From assembly GCF_036330325.1 (NCBI RefSeq), contig NZ_JAZDRO010000001.1:310001-374000 (forward strand): DNA of 64,000 bases, in the 5' to 3' direction. The notes below the pieces were generated by a model. The model worked only from the letters and a program-made list of their open reading frames with translations. It was not told where the DNA came from and did no database searches. The position numbers and the translations under genes are program-made. Positions 36,434 through 45,486 of this stretch are shown in pieces. Within the stretch, counting starts at the first letter, position 1, and the number at the start of each line of letters is the position of its first letter. Source of the stretch: Hyphobacterium marinum. Lineage in GTDB: Bacteria > Pseudomonadota > Alphaproteobacteria > Caulobacterales > Maricaulaceae.

Positions 36434-37306
36434 ATGAAACCGGTCTCCGCCCTCGGTGCCCTGCTTTTGCTCTCCTGTGCGCCGGGCGCGGTACCGGACT
36501 CTGCCCCGGCTCCCCTACTGCCCGTCGAAGCCCTGCTCGACTGCGCGCGTGAAGCCGATGCCACGCTGCTCTCGGCCCATCGCGGCGGAGCCGGTCCCGG
36601 CATTCCCGACAATTCCCTTGCCGCACTCCGCCAGTCGGCAGCCCTCGGGGCCGCTTTCGCCGAGATCGATCTGCGCCGGACCGCGGATGGCGAAATTGTC
36701 CTCATGCATGACGACACGCTCGACCGCACGACGACAGGACGCGGCCGCCTGGACCGCTACGCCCTGGCCGAGCTGCGCGATCTGCGGCTGCGCGATCCGC
36801 GCGGACGGGAAACCGGCGAGACCGTGCCGACCCTCGCCGAGGCCTTCGCAGTCGCTAACGAAACGGGGCTTCTGCTTCAACTCGATCCGAAAACCGTGTC
36901 GCCGCTGGCGGCCGCGCGCGCCGCGTCGGATGCCGGTATGGGTGGTCAGGTTGTGGTCATCACCAATTCGGAGGCCGATGCGGCCGCTGTCCTCGCGGTC
37001 GACCCGGACATCGCCGTTTCCTATGCCATCCGGTCCGAGCGGCACCTGCTCAATACCGAACTAGACCTTTCACGCGTCGTCAGCTGGATGGGGCGGGGTG
37101 TGCCCGAAGCCCGGATCGAGGCGGCCCTGACCGGTATGGGCGTCGAGACCGCGGCCCATGATTTTAGCGCCGAAGCCGAGGGCCGCGCCGATTATGCCCT
37201 CTTCGACCGCCTGCATGTCGAGGTGCTGGCGGTTGACGATGTCGCGGCCGCAGTCCGCGCCGTCGGGGGCGCCGGTGACCACTGCCCGACCGGACCTGCT
37301 GACTAG
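36434..37306 (+). CDS. Glycerophosphodiester phosphodiesterase-family lipoprotein
   Basis: 290 residues. Short lipoprotein signal ending LLLSC (C15). Catalytic GDPD pattern: H49 in SAHRGGAG, then AEIDLRRTADGEIVLMHDD with its Glu, Asp and second His. Expected to cleave glycerophosphodiesters, here anchored in the envelope. Starts 9 nt after the hydrolase gene. Its stop overlaps the GST stop (CTAG). Confidence 0.82.
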   Translation: MKPVSALGALLLLSCAPGAVPDSAPAPLLPVEALLDCAREADATLLSAHRGGAGPGIPDNSLAALRQSAALGAAFAEIDLRRTADGEIVLMHDDTLDRTTTGRGRLDRYALAELRDLRLRDPRGRETGETVPTLAEAFAVANETGLLLQLDPKTVSPLAAARAASDAGMGGQVVVITNSEADAAAVLAVDPDIAVSYAIRSERHLLNTELDLSRVVSWMGRGVPEARIEAALTGMGVETAAHDFSAEAEGRADYALFDRLHVEVLAVDDVAAAVRAVGGAGDHCPTGPAD

Positions 37307-37935
37307 GTCGCGCTGGCGCGCTTCCAGGCGTCGCGGGCCGTAATGCGCTTGAACCAGGCATCGACGCCCGTGGCAGACCGGTCGAACTGGCGCAGGATTT
37401 TCAGCAGATAGACCGAATATCCCACCGAAATGTCCGCGGCGGTAAAGCGCCCGCCAGCAAGATACTCCCGGCCCCCGGCCAGGCCCGTCGTCTCGATGAA
37501 GTTCAGCAGCTTGTCGCACTCCATCCTTCCCCATTTGGCCAGCGACGGGTTGCGCTGGTCCTCGGGCAGGAGGGCGGTGTGCGCGACGACAAGATTGAGC
37601 GGCATCAGCATGCCGGCCTCGCCGAACTGCAGGAATTCGAGGAAACGGCCATACTCGGCCTCGGCAGGCGTCAGGACCAGATCGGTCGGGCCATGCCGAG
37701 CGGCGAGATACTCCATGATGGCAATCGAGTCGCGGACCAGGTCCGCCCCGTCACGCAGGACCGGAACCTTGCGCAGCGGATGAATCTCGCCATAGGCGTC
37801 ATCACCGATGGGGCGGCGATCGAACGCGACCGGCTCGAGCGTATAGGGCAGGCCCATCTCCTCGAGCATCCAGCGCGCCCGCAGGGAACGGCTGTTCGGT
37901 CCGTGATAGAGGACGAGATCGGGTGTAGCGGTCAT
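37303..37935 (-). CDS. Glutathione S-transferase family protein
   Basis: 210 residues with thioredoxin-like N-terminal domain (LVLYHGPNSRSLRARWMLEE; KVPVLRDGADLVRDSIAIMEYL) and an all-helical C-terminal domain. Serine (SRS) is the likely glutathione-activating residue. Substrate unknown. Followed at its 5' side by the rho terminator. Confidence 0.85.
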   Translation of the reverse strand: MTATPDLVLYHGPNSRSLRARWMLEEMGLPYTLEPVAFDRRPIGDDAYGEIHPLRKVPVLRDGADLVRDSIAIMEYLAARHGPTDLVLTPAEAEYGRFLEFLQFGEAGMLMPLNLVVAHTALLPEDQRNPSLAKWGRMECDKLLNFIETTGLAGGREYLAGGRFTAADISVGYSVYLLKILRQFDRSATGVDAWFKRITARDAWKRASAT

Positions 37936-37964
37936 GGGTACAGGGCTTTCTGAAGCTGAGAACG

Positions 37965-38005
37965 AAAAAGGCCGCCGGAAAGGATAGTCCCCGCCGGCGG
38001 CCTTT
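37965..38005 (-). terminator. Intrinsic terminator after rho
   Basis: 12-bp stem (37968-37979 with 37994-38005), 14-nt loop, followed on the minus strand by a T run. It sits just after the rho stop and could also work from the other strand. Confidence 0.85.
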
Positions 38006-38034
38006 CGCGAGCCTCAATTTCGCATGGCGCGAAA

Positions 38035-39360
38035 TCAGGTATTCATGGAATCGTAGAAGTCCGAATTGGTCTTTGTTTCCCGCAGCTTGCCGAGCAGGAA
38101 GTCGATCGCGTCCTGCGCACCCATCGGGTTGAGGATACGGCGGAGCACATAGGTCTTCTGCAGATTGACCTTGTCGACGAGGAGTTCCTCTTTCCGCGTA
38201 CCGGACTTGAGGATGTCGATGGCCGGAAAGACGCGCTTGTCGGCGACCTTGCGGTCGAGCACGATTTCGGAGTTACCCGTGCCCTTGAATTCTTCGAAGA
38301 TCACTTCGTCCATGCGGCTGCCGGTATCGATCAGTGCGGTGGCGATGATGGAGAGCGAGCCGCCATTCTCGATATTGCGTGCCGCACCGAAGAAGCGTTT
38401 CGGGCGCTGCAGGGCATTGGCGTCGACACCGCCGGTCAGCACCTTGCCGGAACTCGGGACGACGGTGTTGTAGGCACGGCCCAGGCGGGTGATGGAATCG
38501 AGCAGGATGACGACGTCGCGGCCATGCTCGACGAGGCGTTTGGCCTTTTCGATTACCATGTCGGCGACCTGGACGTGACGCGTGGCCGGTTCGTCGAAGG
38601 TCGAGGAGATGACCTCGCCCTTCACCGTGCGCTGCATGTCGGTAACTTCTTCCGGCCGCTCGTCGATCAGCAGGACGATCAGATAGCAGTCGGGGTGATT
38701 GGTCTCGATGGCGTGGGCAATGTTTTGCAGGATCATCGTCTTGCCGGTGCGCGGCGGCGCGACGATCAGGGCGCGCTGGCCCTTGCCGATCGGGGCGACG
38801 ATGTCGATCACCCGGCCGGTGCGGTCCTTGATGGTCGGGTCCGGCAGTTCGAGATTGAAGCGCTCATCGGGGTAAAGCGGTGTCAGATTGTCGAAATGGA
38901 CCTTGTGACGCGCCTGTTCGGGATCAGTGAAATTGATCGAATTGATCTTCAGAAGCGCGAAATAGTGTTCACCGTCTCGCGGCGAGCGGATCTCGCCCTC
39001 TACGGTATCGCCGGTACGCAGGCCGAATTTCTTCAGCTGCGACGGCGAAACATAGATGTCATCCGGGCCGGCGAGATAGTTGGCTTCCGGCGAGCGCAGG
39101 AAGCCAAAGCCGTCCTGGAGAATTTCCAGCGTGCCGCCGCCATGGATCTCCACGCCGCAATCGGCGAGCGCCTTGAGGATAGCGAACATCATCCCCTGCT
39201 TGCGCATGGTCGACGCGTTCTCGATCTCCAGCGACTCGGCGAGTTGCAGGAGTTCGGTCGGCTTCTTCTCCTTCAATTCCTGCAACGTCATCTTGGTGAC
39301 GCCTTCCAGGGATTTCGGCAGAGTCGGGGTTTCGGATTGGGACTCGTCAGACATGGACAC
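38035..39360 (-). CDS. rho: Transcription termination factor Rho
   Basis: 441 residues. N-terminal RNA-binding domain (MTLQELKEKKPTELLQLAE; GFGFLRSP), then the hexameric ATPase with P-loop PPRTGKT, Walker B VVILLDSITRLGRA, and R-loop. Normal length. Part of the conserved rho-hemJ-hemH-hemE block near the origin. Confidence 0.97.
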   Translation of the reverse strand: MSMSDESQSETPTLPKSLEGVTKMTLQELKEKKPTELLQLAESLEIENASTMRKQGMMFAILKALADCGVEIHGGGTLEILQDGFGFLRSPEANYLAGPDDIYVSPSQLKKFGLRTGDTVEGEIRSPRDGEHYFALLKINSINFTDPEQARHKVHFDNLTPLYPDERFNLELPDPTIKDRTGRVIDIVAPIGKGQRALIVAPPRTGKTMILQNIAHAIETNHPDCYLIVLLIDERPEEVTDMQRTVKGEVISSTFDEPATRHVQVADMVIEKAKRLVEHGRDVVILLDSITRLGRAYNTVVPSSGKVLTGGVDANALQRPKRFFGAARNIENGGSLSIIATALIDTGSRMDEVIFEEFKGTGNSEIVLDRKVADKRVFPAIDILKSGTRKEELLVDKVNLQKTYVLRRILNPMGAQDAIDFLLGKLRETKTNSDFYDSMNT

Positions 39361-39624
39361 TCTTCAAACGGGCTTGGTTGAACCAGGGCAGGGCGGATGT
39401 GTTCGGACCGGGATGGCGAAACGGGACAGCGTGTTTCGGACGATCAAACAGCGGACGGGCGACAAACCGGGAGGATGGAAGACAGATTTGTCAAAACTGC
39501 GTCGGCCTGAACGGTCACACCGGGCGGCGCGAGAGCGAACAGGCGGTATCCGGCGGGCGGATCTGACCTTCGAGTGACACAGGTGCGCTTTTCCGTCAAG
39601 CGCGCTTTCCCGGTCCTGTACTCG
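39361..39624. other. rho leader region
   Basis: 264 nt between hemJ and rho. rho is often autoregulated through its leader. A 6-bp hairpin GCGCTT/AAGCGC (39592-39610) is present without a T run; TTGACA appears on the minus strand without a good -10. Nothing conclusive. Confidence 0.35.
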
Positions 39625-40080
39625 TCAGAAGGGTTTGAGTACGGCCAGCAATACGATGGCGATCACCATCAGGGCCGGGATCTCGTTGACGATCCGCCAG
39701 AATTTCTCGGTCCGGGGGCGTTCGCCGGCGGCGAATTTCTTCGCGGCGGAGGCATAAAGCCCGTGCACAGCCGACAGCAGGATGACGAGAACCAGCTTCA
39801 CGTGCAGCCAGCCCGCCGTCCACAGCGACATGTTCGCCGCGATCATCAGGAGGGCCAGCACCCAGACCGCGATCATCGCCGGATTGATGATGATCTTCAG
39901 GAGATTGCGCTCCTGTTTCAAAAGCGCGGCCTCGAGCTCGCCGCCGCGCGCCGCCCCGTGGTGATAGACGAAAAGACGCGGCAGATAGAGCATGCCCGCC
40001 ATCCAGAAGATCACTGAGATGATGTGCAGCGCCTTGATCACCAGATAGACGGTGCTGCCTGGCAGCAGAAAATCGATCAT
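39625..40080 (-). CDS. hemJ: Protoporphyrinogen oxidase HemJ
   Basis: 151 residues from the ATG at 40080, which touches the hemH stop (TGATG). At least four membrane helices; the conserved histidine and lysine are in ALHIISVIFWMAGMLYLPR. HemJ oxidises protoporphyrinogen IX in the inner membrane and is the usual form in alphaproteobacteria. Follows hemE-hemH in one operon. Confidence 0.92.
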   Translation of the reverse strand: MIDFLLPGSTVYLVIKALHIISVIFWMAGMLYLPRLFVYHHGAARGGELEAALLKQERNLLKIIINPAMIAVWVLALLMIAANMSLWTAGWLHVKLVLVILLSAVHGLYASAAKKFAAGERPRTEKFWRIVNEIPALMVIAIVLLAVLKPF

Positions 40081-41117
40081 CAGCGCGTCTCCATCCCGGC
40101 GCAGGGGCATTGCGACCGGTCCGCCGGGCACAGACGCTGTCCGTTTGGCGGTTTCATCCCGGCAGGCCCTTCAAGCGCCCCTGATACCAGACCGGAAAGC
40201 GCGGTGACATAGCCATCCGCCACACCCAGTGCCGGTACACGCGTATATCCGACGCCGGGCCGGGTGTCCTTGGCGAGCTCGCGATATTCGATGTCGAGCT
40301 CGACCAGTGTTTCGATGTGCTCGGACACGAACGCGATGGGGACAAGCAGGATGTGCCGGTCGACCTCGGCTGCCTCACGGATGCTGTCTTCGGTTGCCGG
40401 GCCGATCCATGTGAGCGGACCGACACGGGACTGGTAGCAAATCTGCCAATCGGTCAGTTGTGGTAATCGGTCGGCGATGGCCGCGGCCGTGCGTTCGACC
40501 TGGAACTGGTAGGGGTCGCCCGCGGCAATGACGCGCTCGGGCAGGCCATGGGCGGAAAAGAGCAGGCGGGTATTCTCGGGCCGGCCTGCTTTTTCCCAGC
40601 TTTGTGCGATGAGCGCGGCATGGGCCGAGATAAAGTCCTCGTTTTCCGGATAACAGCAGACGGTGCGTGCCGCTCCGCCGCCCGCATCTTTCCAGGCTTT
40701 CAGCGACGAGCCGGTCGTCGTCGTGGAAAACTGCGGATAGAGCGGAAGAAGCACGGTCTCGTCAGGGCCCCACGTCGCCACCTCCCGGACCGCCTCCTCG
40801 ACAAAGGGGTGCCAGTAGCGCATGGCAATGAAGACCCGAAACTCGCTGTCGCCACTTTGATTGAGCCGTTTGGTCAGCGCGTCGGCCTGCGACCGCGTTT
40901 CGGTCAGAAGCGGCGAGCCCCCGCCCATCAGGGCATAATTGGCCTGGGCTTCCCTCTCACGGCGGGTTGAGATCAGCCAGGCCAGAAATTCACGGATCGG
41001 CCCGGGCGCACCAATGATGGCCGGGTCGCGGAAAAGATAGCGCAGGAAGGGTTTCACATCGGCCTGACCGTCTGGTCCGCCGAGATTGAACAGGACGACC
41101 GCAATCTTGCGGCTCAC
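40080..41117 (-). CDS. hemH: Ferrochelatase HemH
   Basis: 345 residues if translated from the GTG at 41117, whose GTGA overlaps the hemE stop; an ATG at 41141 gives 353. The start AVVLFNLGGPD, LLPLYPQFSTTTTGSS, FSAHGLPE and QSRVGPLTWIGP (the conserved Cys position is Arg-like here) are HemH hallmarks. Inserts Fe(II) into protoporphyrin IX. A cysteine-rich C-terminus (CPADRSQCPCAG) may bind a [2Fe-2S] cluster, as in Caulobacter ferrochelatase; the last residues are encoded near 40095-40145. Confidence 0.93.
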   Translation of the reverse strand: MSRKIAVVLFNLGGPDGQADVKPFLRYLFRDPAIIGAPGPIREFLAWLISTRREREAQANYALMGGGSPLLTETRSQADALTKRLNQSGDSEFRVFIAMRYWHPFVEEAVREVATWGPDETVLLPLYPQFSTTTTGSSLKAWKDAGGGAARTVCCYPENEDFISAHAALIAQSWEKAGRPENTRLLFSAHGLPERVIAAGDPYQFQVERTAAAIADRLPQLTDWQICYQSRVGPLTWIGPATEDSIREAAEVDRHILLVPIAFVSEHIETLVELDIEYRELAKDTRPGVGYTRVPALGVADGYVTALSGLVSGALEGPAGMKPPNGQRLCPADRSQCPCAGMETR

Positions 41118-42151
41118 GCTCCGGCCTTTCCGCGCACGCATTCCAGAAGGCGCTCGACATGGGCAACCGGTACATCGGGTGAGATCCCGTGACCGAGATT
41201 GAAGATGTGTGGCCGGTTTTTCCAGGCCGCCAGGATACGGGCGATTTCGCTATCGAGCGCTTCTCCGCCTGCGAACAGGGCTGACGGGTCAAGCTGGCCC
41301 TGGACGGGCATGCCTTGGGGCAGTGCCGCATCGGCCCAGACCGGATCAAGACCGTGGTCAAGCGCAATCGCATCAATCCCGGTCTCGGCGGCATAGCGGG
41401 CATAGTGCGTCCCTGCGCCTTTCGGGAAACCGATGATCGGCACGGTCACGCCCGCAGCGCGTACCTGGTCAACGATCGCCTTTGTCGGAGCGATGACGAC
41501 GCGTTCGAACAGCGGTTCGGGCAGGCCTTCAGCCCAGGAATCGAAGATTTTTAGCGCATCGGCCCCGGATCTCGCCTGCATGACCAGATAACGCGCGGTC
41601 GCGGTGGCCAGCAGGTCTAAAAGCCGGTCAAACCGCTCCGGTTCGCGCCAAGCCGCGGCGCGGGACTGCAGGCGGTCTTTCGAACCGCCACCCTCGATCA
41701 TGTAAGTCGCCACCGTCCACGGCGCGCCGGCAAATCCGATGAGCGTGGTCTCGTGCGGCAAAGCGGCGCGAACGCGGGACAGCGTCTCGCCGACCGGACC
41801 GAGCCGGGTTTCGGCGTCGCCGATGGTCAGACTATCGACATCCGACATCGCCAGCGGATCGAGTTTCGGACCTTCGCCCTTTTCAAACCAGACCCGGCGG
41901 CCGAGTGTCATGGGGATGAGCAGGATGTCGGCAAAGACGATCGCGCCATCAAAGCCGAAGCGTCGGATCGGTTGCAGTGTGACTTCGGCAGCCTTCTCCG
42001 GATCCAGGCAAAAGGCAATGAAGTCGGGCGCGGTGGCCCGCACTTTCCGGTATTCGGGGAGATAACGCCCGGCCTGGCGCATCATCCAGGCCGGAGGCGG
42101 ATCGCGTCGCTCGCCCTTCAGGACAGCGAGGAGGGGTTTGTCATGAACCAT
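41114..42151 (-). CDS. hemE: Uroporphyrinogen decarboxylase HemE
   Basis: 345 residues from the ATG at 42151. PPAWMMRQAGRYLPEYR, GFAGAPWTVATYMIEGGGSKD and the C-terminal NLGHGI are diagnostic. Removes four acetate carboxyls from uroporphyrinogen III. In Caulobacter, hemE borders the origin and its promoter overlaps it; the same gene order is seen here. Confidence 0.96.
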   Translation of the reverse strand: MVHDKPLLAVLKGERRDPPPAWMMRQAGRYLPEYRKVRATAPDFIAFCLDPEKAAEVTLQPIRRFGFDGAIVFADILLIPMTLGRRVWFEKGEGPKLDPLAMSDVDSLTIGDAETRLGPVGETLSRVRAALPHETTLIGFAGAPWTVATYMIEGGGSKDRLQSRAAAWREPERFDRLLDLLATATARYLVMQARSGADALKIFDSWAEGLPEPLFERVVIAPTKAIVDQVRAAGVTVPIIGFPKGAGTHYARYAAETGIDAIALDHGLDPVWADAALPQGMPVQGQLDPSALFAGGEALDSEIARILAAWKNRPHIFNLGHGISPDVPVAHVERLLECVRGKAGA

Positions 42152-42316
42152 GTTGGCTCGCTCCTTAAGCGGACTTCTTCCCACAGGCAATGCGGCCCTT
42201 TTGTTCCCTTTCAATATCCCTTTTAGGGATTGGTAGGAGTCGTTGGTGGCGTGGACAGTGTGAACAGATACGGTTTTGCCCGCTAACCCGATCACGTCAC
42301 ATGCTGTGAAAAACCG

Positions 42317-42325
42317 TTATCCACA
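42317..42325 (+). promoter_or_regulatory. DnaA box, consensus
   Basis: TTATCCACA, exact match to the high-affinity DnaA box. Confidence 0.88.
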
Positions 42326-42450
42326 GACTGGTCTGTTCTTGGGGATAAAAGCCAGTTGACGCTCTGCGCCGGTACTTCAGCGGCCTGGCTGCTGGTGAAA
42401 AACCCGGTAACAGGATTGCCTCGATGTGGACGACGGTGATGACTGTACCG

Positions 42451-42459
42451 CTGTCCACA
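42451..42459 (+). promoter_or_regulatory. Weaker DnaA box
   Basis: CTGTCCACA, 7 of 9 matches to the DnaA consensus, 126 nt from the perfect box. Confidence 0.45.
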
Positions 42460-42565
42460 ACCAGAAGGCCCTGTGGAGCCGGCCGGTGAAAAGGCTCGAA
42501 TCTTTCCGCGAAAGGCTGGTAGACTCCGCCACAACCGGCCTGCCTGGGGGTAAGGACGGGTGTTG

Positions 42566-42580
42566 TTAACACTTCATAAA
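42566..42580 (+). promoter_or_regulatory. CtrA-like binding site
   Basis: TTAA, 7 nt, TAAA matches TTAA-N7-TTAA at 7 of 8 positions, 33 nt before the ppsR start. CtrA represses the Caulobacter origin through such sites. Confidence 0.5.
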
Positions 42581-42612
42581 CCTTTTCCACGTCCCGCCAG
42601 TCCGGATCCTCC

Positions 42613-43452
42613 ATGCCCGATAACGTCCAGAAACCCGCCGCCCCGGTCCGCTTCCATGTTCACCTGGTCTCGGATTCAACCGGCGAAACGCTGATGGATG
42701 TCATGCGAGCCTCGGTCGCCCAGTTCGAGGGCGTGGAACCGGTCGAGCACCTTTATGCGCTGGTCCGCTCTCCGCGGCAGATGGAGATGGCGCTCAAGGA
42801 GATTGATGCGGCACCGGGCCTGGTGATGTACACGCTGGTCAATTCCGAGCTGCGCCGGGCGCTGGAAAACCGATGCGCGGATCTCGGCGTTCCGGCGATT
42901 GCCATTCTCGACCCGATCCTTGCCACCCTGTCGGGGTTTCTCAACCTGCCCATGTCGAGCCGGGCCGGCGCGCAGCACGATCTCGACGCGGAATATTATG
43001 CCCGGATCGAGGCCCTGAACTATGCCATCGTCCATGACGACGGCCAGGGCAGCAATCTGGAAGGGGCCGATGTCGTGCTCCTGGGCGTCAGCCGGACATC
43101 AAAGACGCCGACCTGCATCTATCTCGCCCACCGCGGCGTGAAAGCGGCGAACATACCGCTGGTCCGGGGGGCCAGCCTGCCGCCCAATCTCGCGAGCCTG
43201 AAGAAACCACTCATTGTCGGCCTGACCGCCCAGCCCGAACGCATCGTCCAGATCCGGCGCAACCGGTTGCTATCGCTCAACGAGGAACGCGATACCGATT
43301 ATATCGACGACCAGCGCGTGCGCGATGAAATCGTCGAGGCGAAACGACTCTTCGCCAAGCATGGCTGGCCGGTGATCGACGTCTCCCGGCGCTCGATCGA
43401 GGAAACCTCGGCAAAAATCATCAACCTGTTGAACAAGCGGCGGCAGGCATGA
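42613..43452 (+). CDS. ppsR: PEP synthase/PPDK regulatory protein (DUF299 kinase-phosphorylase)
   Basis: 279 residues. HLVSDSTGETL at the start and the P-loop-like LLGVSRTSKTPTCIYLA are signatures of the ADP-dependent kinase/Pi-dependent phosphorylase that switches pyruvate phosphate dikinase or PEP synthase off and on. Homologue of the first gene right of Caulobacter Cori. Overlaps maf by 4 nt. Confidence 0.92.
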   Translation: MPDNVQKPAAPVRFHVHLVSDSTGETLMDVMRASVAQFEGVEPVEHLYALVRSPRQMEMALKEIDAAPGLVMYTLVNSELRRALENRCADLGVPAIAILDPILATLSGFLNLPMSSRAGAQHDLDAEYYARIEALNYAIVHDDGQGSNLEGADVVLLGVSRTSKTPTCIYLAHRGVKAANIPLVRGASLPPNLASLKKPLIVGLTAQPERIVQIRRNRLLSLNEERDTDYIDDQRVRDEIVEAKRLFAKHGWPVIDVSRRSIEETSAKIINLLNKRRQA

Positions 43453-44045
43453 GCGCACACCCGTTCATTCTCGCCTCGGGCAGCCAGATCCGGCAGAGCC
43501 TTCTGCGCAATGCGGGCGTGGATTTTACCGTTGCGGTCTCCCGGGTTGATGAGGCCGCGATCAAGGCGCGCCATGCCGGCACCGGACCGGACGAGCTCGC
43601 CCTGATCCTGGCCGAGGCCAAGGCAAAGGCGGTTTCAGCCAACCATCCCGGCGCGCTGGTACTCGGGGCCGACCAGATCCTCTCGCTTGACGGGGTGATG
43701 TATGACAAGGCCGAGAACCGCGCCGACGCCCGAAACAGGCTGGCAGACTTGCGCGGGAAGACACACGGGCTCCACGGCGGGCTCGCCGCACTGCGCGATG
43801 GACAGACGGTCTGGACCCATTCGGAAACCAGTCTCCTGACCGTCCGGGCGTTCTCCGATGCCTTCCTGGAATCCTATCTCGACCAGGCCGGAGACGAGCT
43901 GACCGCCAGTGTCGGCAGCTATGCCTATGAAGGGCTTGGCGCGCAGCTGTTCGAAGAGATCAAGGGCGATTATTTTGCCATTCTCGGCCTGCCGCTTCTG
44001 CCGGTCCTGGCCATGCTGCGCGAGGAAGGGGTGTTGGCCTCGTGA
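43449..44045 (+). CDS. maf: Maf-family nucleotide pyrophosphatase
   Basis: 198 residues. FILASGSQIRQSLL near the start, and GADQILSLDGVMYDK, characterise Maf house-cleaning pyrophosphatases acting on modified or canonical NTPs. Coupled to ppsR and aroE by 4-nt overlaps. Confidence 0.9.
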   Translation: MSAHPFILASGSQIRQSLLRNAGVDFTVAVSRVDEAAIKARHAGTGPDELALILAEAKAKAVSANHPGALVLGADQILSLDGVMYDKAENRADARNRLADLRGKTHGLHGGLAALRDGQTVWTHSETSLLTVRAFSDAFLESYLDQAGDELTASVGSYAYEGLGAQLFEEIKGDYFAILGLPLLPVLAMLREEGVLAS

Positions 44046-44875
44046 CAATCACTGCGCGCACCGCTCTTGCCGGTGTCGCCGGCTGGCCTGTCCATCATTC
44101 CCTGTCACCGATGCTGATGAATGCCTGGCTGGCCGCCACAAGTGTCGACGCCGTCTATACCGCGTTCGAAGTGCATCCCAACCGGGCCCATGAGGCCTTC
44201 GCCGCCCTGCCGACACTGGGGATACGGGGGCTGAATGTCACCGCGCCGCTCAAGGAGGTCGCCCTGGCGGTGGCCCACTCGGCCAGTCCGCCGGCGCAGG
44301 CGATCGGCGCGGCCAACCTCCTCGTCGTGCGCGATGGCGTCCTTCATGCCGACAATACCGACGCGCTGGGGTTTCTTGCTGCCTGCCGCGAAGCCGGATT
44401 TGCCCTGAACCGGGGTCCGGTCCTGGTGCTCGGAGCCGGCGGTGCGGCCCGGGCGATCCTGCATGCGCTCGACCGGGCGAAAATTGCCGAAATCCGGCTG
44501 ACCAACCGGACAGCGGAGCGAGCCAGCGCCCTCAAGGCCGAGCTGGCACCGGGCGCAATCCTCGCCGATTGGTCAGACCGGCAAGGTGCCGCGCGGGAAG
44601 CCGGTGTGATCATCAACACGGCGCGTGCGCATGACGGCGACGACCGGTTGATCGACTGGCGGTCTCTCGCGGGCCACCCGCACGTGATCGACATCAATTA
44701 TGGCGAAGGCCTGGGGCAGTTTCTGTCCGGTGCGCGCGCGGCCGGTCTGCAAACGCTTGACGGGATCGCCATGCTGATCGGCCAGGCAAGACCGTCTTTC
44801 GAGGCCCTGTTCGGGCGCCGCGCGCCGTCCGATGTGGATGCCGAAGCCCTGCTGCGAAAGGCACTGGCGGCATGA
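44042..44875 (+). CDS. aroE: Shikimate dehydrogenase AroE
   Basis: 277 residues with GTG start overlapping maf. Substrate motif GWPVHHSLSP, catalytic lysine in NVTAPLKE, NADP fold VLGAGGAARA. Reduces 3-dehydroshikimate in the aromatic amino-acid pathway. Confidence 0.93.
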   Translation: MTITARTALAGVAGWPVHHSLSPMLMNAWLAATSVDAVYTAFEVHPNRAHEAFAALPTLGIRGLNVTAPLKEVALAVAHSASPPAQAIGAANLLVVRDGVLHADNTDALGFLAACREAGFALNRGPVLVLGAGGAARAILHALDRAKIAEIRLTNRTAERASALKAELAPGAILADWSDRQGAAREAGVIINTARAHDGDDRLIDWRSLAGHPHVIDINYGEGLGQFLSGARAAGLQTLDGIAMLIGQARPSFEALFGRRAPSDVDAEALLRKALAA

Positions 44876-45480
44876 TTACGGTGGGACTGACCGGATCGAT
44901 CGGCATGGGCAAGTCGACGACGGCGCGCCTGTTCGCCGAAGCGGGTGTGCCGGTTTTCGATGCCGATGCCGCGGTCCACGACCTCTACGCACCGGGTGGT
45001 GCGGCCGTCGAACCGGTCTCGGCGCGGTTTCCAGGTGTACTTAGAGGAGGCGGGATCGACCGGGCGTCACTGAGCGAGGCGCTCAAGTCCGATCCGGGAG
45101 GTTTTGCGGACCTCGAAGCCATTGTTCATCCGCTGGTCGGTGCCGCACGCGCAGCGTTTCTCGAGGCTGCCGAGGCCGCAGGTGCGGCGCTGTGCGTCCT
45201 CGACATTCCGCTCCTGTTCGAAACCGGTCAGCAGGACGCCTATGATGTCATTGTCGTGGTGTCGGCCCCCGCTGACATACAGGCGGACCGGGTGCTGGCC
45301 CGTCCGGGCATGACCCGGGAGAAATTCGAGGCAATTCTGGCCCGCCAGACACCGGATTCGGAGAAACGGGCCCGCGCCGATTTCATCATCGACAGCTCGG
45401 CCGGTATCGCGGATGCGCGCCGCCAGGTTGGCGATGTCATTGCGGCGTTGAAAGCCGGGGCAAACCGGCCCAAAACCTGA
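44872..45480 (+). CDS. coaE: Dephospho-CoA kinase CoaE
   Basis: 202 residues. P-loop GLTGSIGMGKST at 5-16, DADAAVHDLY, and the lid region with IDIPLLFE. Last step of CoA synthesis. Overlaps aroE by ATGA and is followed 6 nt later by dnaQ. Confidence 0.93.
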   Translation: MITVGLTGSIGMGKSTTARLFAEAGVPVFDADAAVHDLYAPGGAAVEPVSARFPGVLRGGGIDRASLSEALKSDPGGFADLEAIVHPLVGAARAAFLEAAEAAGAALCVLDIPLLFETGQQDAYDVIVVVSAPADIQADRVLARPGMTREKFEAILARQTPDSEKRARADFIIDSSAGIADARRQVGDVIAALKAGANRPKT

Positions 45481-45486
45481 CCCCAG

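Larger units (their letters stand above)
42152..42612. other. Putative chromosomal replication origin (oriC, Cori-like)
   Basis: 461 nt without a gene between hemE (leftward) and ppsR (rightward), the Cori position in Caulobacter. It carries one consensus DnaA box, several weaker ones (42304-42312, 42425-42433, 42451-42459, 42584-42592), a CtrA-like site and GANTC sites at 42237, 42498 and 42522. A T-rich stretch with an ATCCCT/AGGGAT inverted repeat (42216-42230) could be an unwinding element. Flanking genes read away from it on both sides. Function is inferred. Confidence 0.78.
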
